From positions 1,264,642 to 1,328,641 of the forward strand of contig NZ_LMQP01000003.1 of assembly GCF_001425405.1 (NCBI RefSeq): a stretch of DNA of 64,000 bases, given 5' to 3'. The position numbers and the translations under genes are program-made. Below the pieces are notes generated by a model that searched no databases, had not been told where the DNA came from, and saw nothing but the letters and a program-made list of their open reading frames with translations. Origin of the DNA: Sphingomonas sp. Leaf412. GTDB taxonomy: Bacteria; Pseudomonadota; Alphaproteobacteria; Sphingomonadales; Sphingomonadaceae. Positions 59,655 to 64,000 of this stretch are shown one piece after another (within the stretch, counting starts at the first letter, position 1; each line of letters opens with the position of its first letter).

Positions 59655-60377
59655 TCAGAAGCGCCCTTCCACCGCCAGCATCCGCGACGCGCCGTTCGCG
59701 ACGAAGCCGCCGGCATCGAGCCGCTGCGCCACCACCGGATCGCCGGGTACCAGCGTCAGTTCGGCGCGATAGCGGCCGTCGGGCCACAGCCGCAGCGCGA
59801 CCCCCTCCACCCCCGCCGCACTGCGTAGCGGCAGGAGCAGCGCCCCCGCGTCGCAGCGCGCATTGCCCGAGACGCTGCCCGGCAACGGCTGTCCCAGATA
59901 TCCCCCCGCCAGCGACGCATGGACCCGCCCCTCCGCGCTTTCGCACGCGCCGTCGACGAAGCGGACGCTGACGTCGTCGAGGTCGAGCCCGGTCACGGGC
60001 AGCGGGGCGAAGGCGGCGCCCGCGGGCAACGGGCCGTCGGCGTGGAGGACGGCGGCGCGGTTGCGCGACAGTTCGATCGTGCCCGACAGGCGCTGCGCCG
60101 GGTCGGCCGATTGCCCCTCCAGCGCGACGCGCGCGCGACCGATCAGCAGCGCGAAGGGGGAGACGCCCGCGTCGAGATCGCCCAGCGCGATGTCGCCGAA
60201 GCGCGCCTCCAGCAGCCTTCCCGACCACAGGCTGCCCGTGACCTCCCGCGCGGAAAATCCCTGCGAGTCGAGGCCCGCCCAGCCGAGCGCCAGGCGCATC
60301 GGCAGGAACGCGACGACCGCCAGCACGAACAGGGCGGCGAACAGGGTGCGGCGGCGGGTGGACAGGCGGATGCGCAT
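59655..60377 (-). CDS. gspN: Type II secretion system protein N
   Basis: The 240-residue inner-membrane protein has one N-terminal anchor (RTLFAALFVLAVVAFLPMRLAL) and a periplasmic part with the GspN pattern LDSQGFSAREVTGSLWSGRL (about residue 35). Its role is poorly known and it is optional in many systems. It is the last gene of the leftward gsp group; its ATG overlaps the gspM stop by one base. Confidence 0.87.
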   Translation of the reverse strand: MRIRLSTRRRTLFAALFVLAVVAFLPMRLALGWAGLDSQGFSAREVTGSLWSGRLLEARFGDIALGDLDAGVSPFALLIGRARVALEGQSADPAQRLSGTIELSRNRAAVLHADGPLPAGAAFAPLPVTGLDLDDVSVRFVDGACESAEGRVHASLAGGYLGQPLPGSVSGNARCDAGALLLPLRSAAGVEGVALRLWPDGRYRAELTLVPGDPVVAQRLDAGGFVANGASRMLAVEGRF

Positions 60378-60853
60378 CACCCGCCCCGCCGCGCGAGCGT
60401 CAACCGGGCGTTGACCGTGCCGTCGCCGTTGCCCGCGATCGCCACCGATTCGGCCAGCACGCCGCTTGCCTCCAGCCCCGCGATCCAGGCGGTCAGCGCC
60501 CCCGCGCGGGCCGATGCGATGCCGACGCGGACGCGATCGCCGTCCTGCGGGTCGAGCGTGGAGGGCGTGAGGCCCGCGGCCTCCGCACCGGCGCGCACGA
60601 CGTCGGGCAGGGCGCCGGCGGCGGGGGAGCCCGCGCGGCGCTGGATCGCCTTCACCTGCACCAGCCCGGCCTGCGCCTCGCCCAGCCGAACGACCGCGTC
60701 GGTATAGCGCGCGCGCGACGACGACAGGCCGCCCCGCACGGGCATGATGATCGCACCCCACACCAGGGTCACGATCGCGAGCGCGACCATGACGAGCAGC
60801 AGGCGGCGTTCGCGCAGGGAGCGCCCCGCGAACCATTCGCGCAACGGAGTCAC
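60377..60853 (-). CDS. gspM: Type II secretion system protein M
   Basis: GspM is a bitopic protein that partners GspL in the inner-membrane platform. The 158-residue product has a cytosolic N-terminus (WFAGRSLRERRLLLVMV), one membrane helix (about residues 20-38) and a periplasmic ferredoxin-like domain (from about residue 80). The start is GTG 60853 sharing GTGA with gspL. Confidence 0.9.
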   Translation of the reverse strand: MTPLREWFAGRSLRERRLLLVMVALAIVTLVWGAIIMPVRGGLSSSRARYTDAVVRLGEAQAGLVQVKAIQRRAGSPAAGALPDVVRAGAEAAGLTPSTLDPQDGDRVRVGIASARAGALTAWIAGLEASGVLAESVAIAGNGDGTVNARLTLARRGG

Positions 60854-61935
60854 GGCGTCACCGTCAGGTCGCCGGTCAACCGGCCGTTGGCGGCGGTGAA
60901 CACGCTGGAGACGACGGTGAAGCCCGCGCTTTCCAGCCGCGCCTTCGTCGCGTTCGCCTCCGCCTCGCTGGCGGCGGACAGCGACACCCGCATCGATCCG
61001 TTGGGTTCGAACAACAATGCCGTCACCTCGCTGCCGGGCGATGCCTGCACCACCTGATACACCGCCGCGGCGGTCGCGCTGAACCCCGCGCCGGGGCCGC
61101 GCAGCCGCGCCAGGCGGTCGTCCAGCATCCGCGCCGCATCGCCGCCGTCGGCCGCACCGCGCGGCAGGCCCTGACGCGCGACGACGTCGGCGCGCGCCTC
61201 GATCGTGTCGGCGCCGAGCGAGTAGCGCGCGATCCGCACGACGTCGATCGCCAGCGTGACCGCGAGGATCAGGCCGGTCAGCACCGCCAGCCGCCGCACC
61301 AGCGCCCAGTCGATCGCGCGGCGGCTGCGCCGCGCGAACGGCCCCTGCCGCAGGTTCAGCGGCAGGTCGGCCAGCGTCGCCGCGGCCGCGCGGCGCACGT
61401 CGTCGCGCGCCAGCGTCGCGGGCACCTGCCCGGCGGTGACCAGGTCGGTCAGCCGCGCCTCGTCCGCCCAGCCGCTGGTCCGGCCACGCACCACGGGTTG
61501 CCCGGCCAGGTCGGCGCGGACGTAGCCGTCCTCCGGCACGGGCAGCAGGAACGGGGCGGGAAGGATCGCGGCGGGATCGATCCCGTCCGCCGCCAGCCGC
61601 GCCAGCCAGCCGGTCATCCGGTCCGCCGCCACGACCGCGATCGCACGCGATTCGCCGCGGTCGGGGCCGATCGCGACGTGCAGTTCGTGCGCGGGCACCG
61701 CGGTCGCATCGCCGACGACGATCCGCGCCGCCGCCAGCGCCTGCGCGGGCGAGCGCGCGGGCAGGTCCGCCCAGTGCAGCGTCACCGCATCGGCGGGCGC
61801 GACCGCGATCACGTCGGCCTCGCCCGCGACGGGCAGCCCCTCCCCGTCCGCGACCACCGCATCGCCGTCCACGCGCCACCACCGCCACGGCGTGGCGTCG
61901 TCGGGAGGCAGGAAAAGGAGCGTGGCGGCGGTCAT
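60850..61935 (-). CDS. gspL: Type II secretion system protein L
   Basis: GspL links the GspE ATPase to the membrane platform. The 361-residue protein has a cytosolic actin-like domain (about 1-205), one membrane helix (about 213-235, LAVLTGLILAVTLAIDVV) and a periplasmic domain (about 280-361). It overlaps gspM (GTGA) and gspK (ATGA). The actin-like part is divergent but its order fits. Confidence 0.9.
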   Translation of the reverse strand: MTAATLLFLPPDDATPWRWWRVDGDAVVADGEGLPVAGEADVIAVAPADAVTLHWADLPARSPAQALAAARIVVGDATAVPAHELHVAIGPDRGESRAIAVVAADRMTGWLARLAADGIDPAAILPAPFLLPVPEDGYVRADLAGQPVVRGRTSGWADEARLTDLVTAGQVPATLARDDVRRAAAATLADLPLNLRQGPFARRSRRAIDWALVRRLAVLTGLILAVTLAIDVVRIARYSLGADTIEARADVVARQGLPRGAADGGDAARMLDDRLARLRGPGAGFSATAAAVYQVVQASPGSEVTALLFEPNGSMRVSLSAASEAEANATKARLESAGFTVVSSVFTAANGRLTGDLTVTP

Positions 61936-62903
61936 GGCGCATCCCCCCATTGCCGCGATACCAGCCGCGCGGGAAGCCTCCGCGCGTCGATCAGCGCCTG
62001 TTCGTGCAATTCGGACCCCTCCGCGGCGACATCGACGGTCAGGCGGAACCACGTCGTCGTCGCCGACGTCTGCTGCCGCGCATCGACATCGGACACGCCC
62101 GCCCCGCCCAGCGACAGCTGGTTCCAGAAGGCGTCGGTGCTGGCATAGCCCTGTTCGGGCCGGCGCAGCAGCAGCGCGCGCAGCTGTTCGGGCCGCGCGC
62201 CGTCGGGCAGCAGCATGGCCAGCAGCACCGCCTGTTCGGGCAGGACGGTGTTGATGTTGATGACGGACGGCATCGCCAGCGGCAGGGTGCACAGCCACGG
62301 GCGCAGCGCGACCCAGGTTTCGGTGGACACGGCGTCCACCGCGCGAAGCTCGCTGGGGTCCGCCAGCAGCGTGCCCGCGGTGCGGCGACCGCGATAGCTG
62401 CCGTCCTCCGCGCCGCCGGGAAGCGGCACGTCGTCGCTGTCGATGAAGTCCGCGGTCGCCGCCGCGATCCGGTCGCCGTCGGGCAAGTTCAGGACGCGAA
62501 TCAGTCGCGCGAACCGCAGGACTTGCAGCGGGTTGGCGACGAACCGCCCATCGGGCGTTCGGGTGACCAGGCCGTTGAGGTTGAAGCAATTGCCGCCGTC
62601 GACGACGCGCGCGGTCGCGGTGCCGCCGAGCACGGGCAGGCCGAACGCGCGCCCGCTCCACCCGCCGTACAGCGCCACGCGGTCGGGCGACCGGCGCAGC
62701 AGCGCGGTCACGCGCGTGGTGGCCAGCGTCTCCGCCGCATAGGCATAGCCCCGCGCGCGGTCGATCGCGACAGCATTGGCGGCGAGCCGCGTCGACAGCC
62801 GCAACCGTTCCAGCGCGGTTCCCGCCATGACCGCGATGACCGCGACCAGCAGCAGCACGGTCAGCAGCGCGGCGCCGCGCTCCCCCTCAGTTCGGCGGGG
62901 CAT
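61932..62903 (-). CDS. gspK: Type II secretion system minor pseudopilin K
   Basis: GspK caps the pseudopilus tip. It has a prepilin-type start (ERGAALLTVLLLVAVIAVMAG, cleaved after Gly9 or Gly10), and a large soluble head with CNLNG-like NCFNLNGLV, DFIDSDDVPLPGGAEDGSY and PSVININTVLP, the calcium-site region of the family. At 323 residues it is normal. It overlaps gspJ by 17 bases. Confidence 0.94.
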   Translation of the reverse strand: MPRRTEGERGAALLTVLLLVAVIAVMAGTALERLRLSTRLAANAVAIDRARGYAYAAETLATTRVTALLRRSPDRVALYGGWSGRAFGLPVLGGTATARVVDGGNCFNLNGLVTRTPDGRFVANPLQVLRFARLIRVLNLPDGDRIAAATADFIDSDDVPLPGGAEDGSYRGRRTAGTLLADPSELRAVDAVSTETWVALRPWLCTLPLAMPSVININTVLPEQAVLLAMLLPDGARPEQLRALLLRRPEQGYASTDAFWNQLSLGGAGVSDVDARQQTSATTTWFRLTVDVAAEGSELHEQALIDARRLPARLVSRQWGDAP

Positions 62904-63615
62904 CGGTCGCCGGGGAATCGGTGGGGGCGGCGGCGATCGGCGGAGACAGGGGGGTCGGTTGCGAACGCGGCGCGCCGGTGCCGACCAGGAACATCATGCG
63001 ATACGCGCGACCGTCCGTTCGCGTCAGCGACAGTTCGGCCGCCTGCGGCAACGCGGCCTGCGGATTACCCTCCCACCGGTCGGTCCATGCGCCGGCGTAG
63101 CGGAAGCGCAGCCGGGCGGCCTGCACCCCCTCCACCAGGATCGCGGGCGGCAGGGGGGGCGCGCCGTCGAGCGCGGGAAAGGCGACCCGCTCCAACGCGC
63201 CGTCGGTCAACCGGTATTCGACCTTCTGCACGGTCGCGCGCGGCGCGCCGTCGGGATTGCTCCATCCGCCGCGGACCAGTCGCAGCAGCGGCGTCGTGCC
63301 GTTCGCGCCGGAGAATGCGGGCAGCGTCGTCCCGCCCTCGTCGCGGGTCGGGCGGTCCTGCGCCTGCGCCAGATCCGCGGTCAGGACCGACGACAGCCGG
63401 TTCATCGCGCCCAGATCGTCGAGCACGACGCCCGTGGTTCCCTGCGCCCGGACGCTGAACGCCAGCAGCGCGACCCCCGCGGCCGCGATCAGGCCGAAGA
63501 TCATGAGCGCGATCATGACCTCGACGAGGGTGAAGCCGTCGTCCCGTGGACGGACACGTCGGCGGGACGCCGCCCCCGCGCAGGCGAGGCCCAAGGGAAA
63601 GCGCCCCCGTATCAC
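62887..63615 (-). CDS. gspJ: Type II secretion system minor pseudopilin J
   Basis: The product has the prepilin peptidase site DDG-FTLVEVMIAL (cut after Gly27), a hydrophobic helix and a beta-rich head ending in a Pro/Ala-rich tail. The leader of about 27 residues is long for a prepilin; the start GTG 63615 shares GTGA with the gspI stop, and no closer ATG is in frame. It has 242 residues. Confidence 0.92.
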   Translation of the reverse strand: MIRGRFPLGLACAGAASRRRVRPRDDGFTLVEVMIALMIFGLIAAAGVALLAFSVRAQGTTGVVLDDLGAMNRLSSVLTADLAQAQDRPTRDEGGTTLPAFSGANGTTPLLRLVRGGWSNPDGAPRATVQKVEYRLTDGALERVAFPALDGAPPLPPAILVEGVQAARLRFRYAGAWTDRWEGNPQAALPQAAELSLTRTDGRAYRMMFLVGTGAPRSQPTPLSPPIAAAPTDSPATDAPPN

Positions 63616-64000
63616 TGCCCCGTTCCCACGCTTGCGAACGGCGGCGGCGGGGGGCGGACCATCGTGATGCGGCCCAGCATTGCGCCGCCGGCATCCGCCA
63701 CCGTCACGTCGATCCGCTGCACGTCGCCGTCGCCGATCGGCTCCACGATGCGCGTCCAGCGCCACGGCAGGCCGCCGTTCTGCTCCACCCCCTGCGTCGC
63801 GCCGCGGGTCGGCGGCTGCGCCGCGGTCACCGCGTCGATCGCCACGTTGCGCGCGACCATCTGCGCCAGCAGTGTCGCCCGGACCATCCCGGTGGAGCGG
63901 ATCGTCTGCCCCTCCAGCCGCAGCAGCGCCAGCGCCGCCAGGCTGAACACCGCCAGCGCCACCATCACCTCCACCAGCGTGAACCCGCGCGAAAGGTCAC
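63612..64000 (-). CDS. gspI: Type II secretion system minor pseudopilin I (5' end cut off)
   Basis: The frame runs off the right edge. The visible part starts ...DLSRG-FTLVEVMVALAVFSLAALALLR, a prepilin cleavage site with Glu at position five, followed by a short head ending PPPPPFASVGTGQ. Size and place before gspJ identify GspI. The missing part is only the short leader; gspG/H and the rest of the system should lie further right. Confidence 0.92.
   Translation of the reverse strand, partial: DLSRGFTLVEVMVALAVFSLAALALLRLEGQTIRSTGMVRATLLAQMVARNVAIDAVTAAQPPTRGATQGVEQNGGLPWRWTRIVEPIGDGDVQRIDVTVADAGGAMLGRITMVRPPPPPFASVGTGQ

Overview
The window is high-GC chromosomal DNA of an alphaproteobacterium, most likely Sphingomonas or a close relative in Sphingomonadales. 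The evidence is the gene families and their neighbourhoods: a FYDLN-acid protein beside aroA-cmk-rpsA-ihfB, class II-type aroA, LacI-style operators like Caulobacter ones, GspN-type type II secretion, and a TonB receptor clustered with DUF6445 and tryptophan-halogenase-like genes. Assignment to genus is inference.

Region by region. 1-5391 is the right end of an integrated phage-like element: terminase large subunit, a 0.57 kb gap rich in hairpins, an unrecognised phage protein, a tyrosine integrase, and a 25-nt tRNA 3' end that marks the attachment site. A real tRNA-Ile2(CAU) starts 53 bp further on. 5.5-10.2 kb has a YegD-like Hsp70, a polysaccharide deacetylase, a histidine kinase with a degraded ATP-binding N box, and an Lrp regulator. 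10.2-24.3 kb is mostly housekeeping: TPR protein, yaaA, SDR, gyrA, DUF952, a GH114 lipoprotein, a luciferase-like oxidoreductase, purEK, ebfC-dnaX and a DbpA-type RNA helicase.

24.4-41.1 kb is the most interesting part, a carbohydrate-use locus. It has a GH3 beta-glucosidase, an HGSNAT-like membrane acetyltransferase, a TonB-dependent receptor with a strong LacI/XylR-type operator just before its start, a DUF6445 2OG-Fe(II) oxygenase, and then a six-gene operon in which every gene overlaps the next by 4 bases: GH10 xylanase, halogenase, a degenerate halogenase-like protein, halogenase, GH9 cellulase, halogenase. The degenerate copy has lost every recognisable catalytic motif. The layout suggests uptake and breakdown of beta-1,4-glucan or xylan, with the halogenases working on an unknown substrate tied to that process.

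41.1-53.5 kb carries tRNA-Ala, the FYDLN protein, aroA-cmk, a low-GC orphan gene, rpsA with its terminator, ihfB, tRNA-Leu, a peptide-binding lipoprotein, a DUF4112 protein, a NamZ-like muramidase with a DOMON-like gene, rimO, a secreted 5-hydroxyisourate hydrolase, tRNA-Met and a 2',3'-cyclic phosphodiesterase. 53.4-59.6 kb has kup, DUF3072, a compact ccmCDE-TPR group lacking ccmF/G/H, a tandem array of palindromic repeats (about 57.7-58.34 kb), a Leu/Glu-type dehydrogenase and tRNA-His. 59.6-64.0 kb is a type II secretion operon, gspI(partial)-J-K-L-M-N, running leftwards and cut by the window edge. It could export the secreted glycoside hydrolases, but nothing here proves that.
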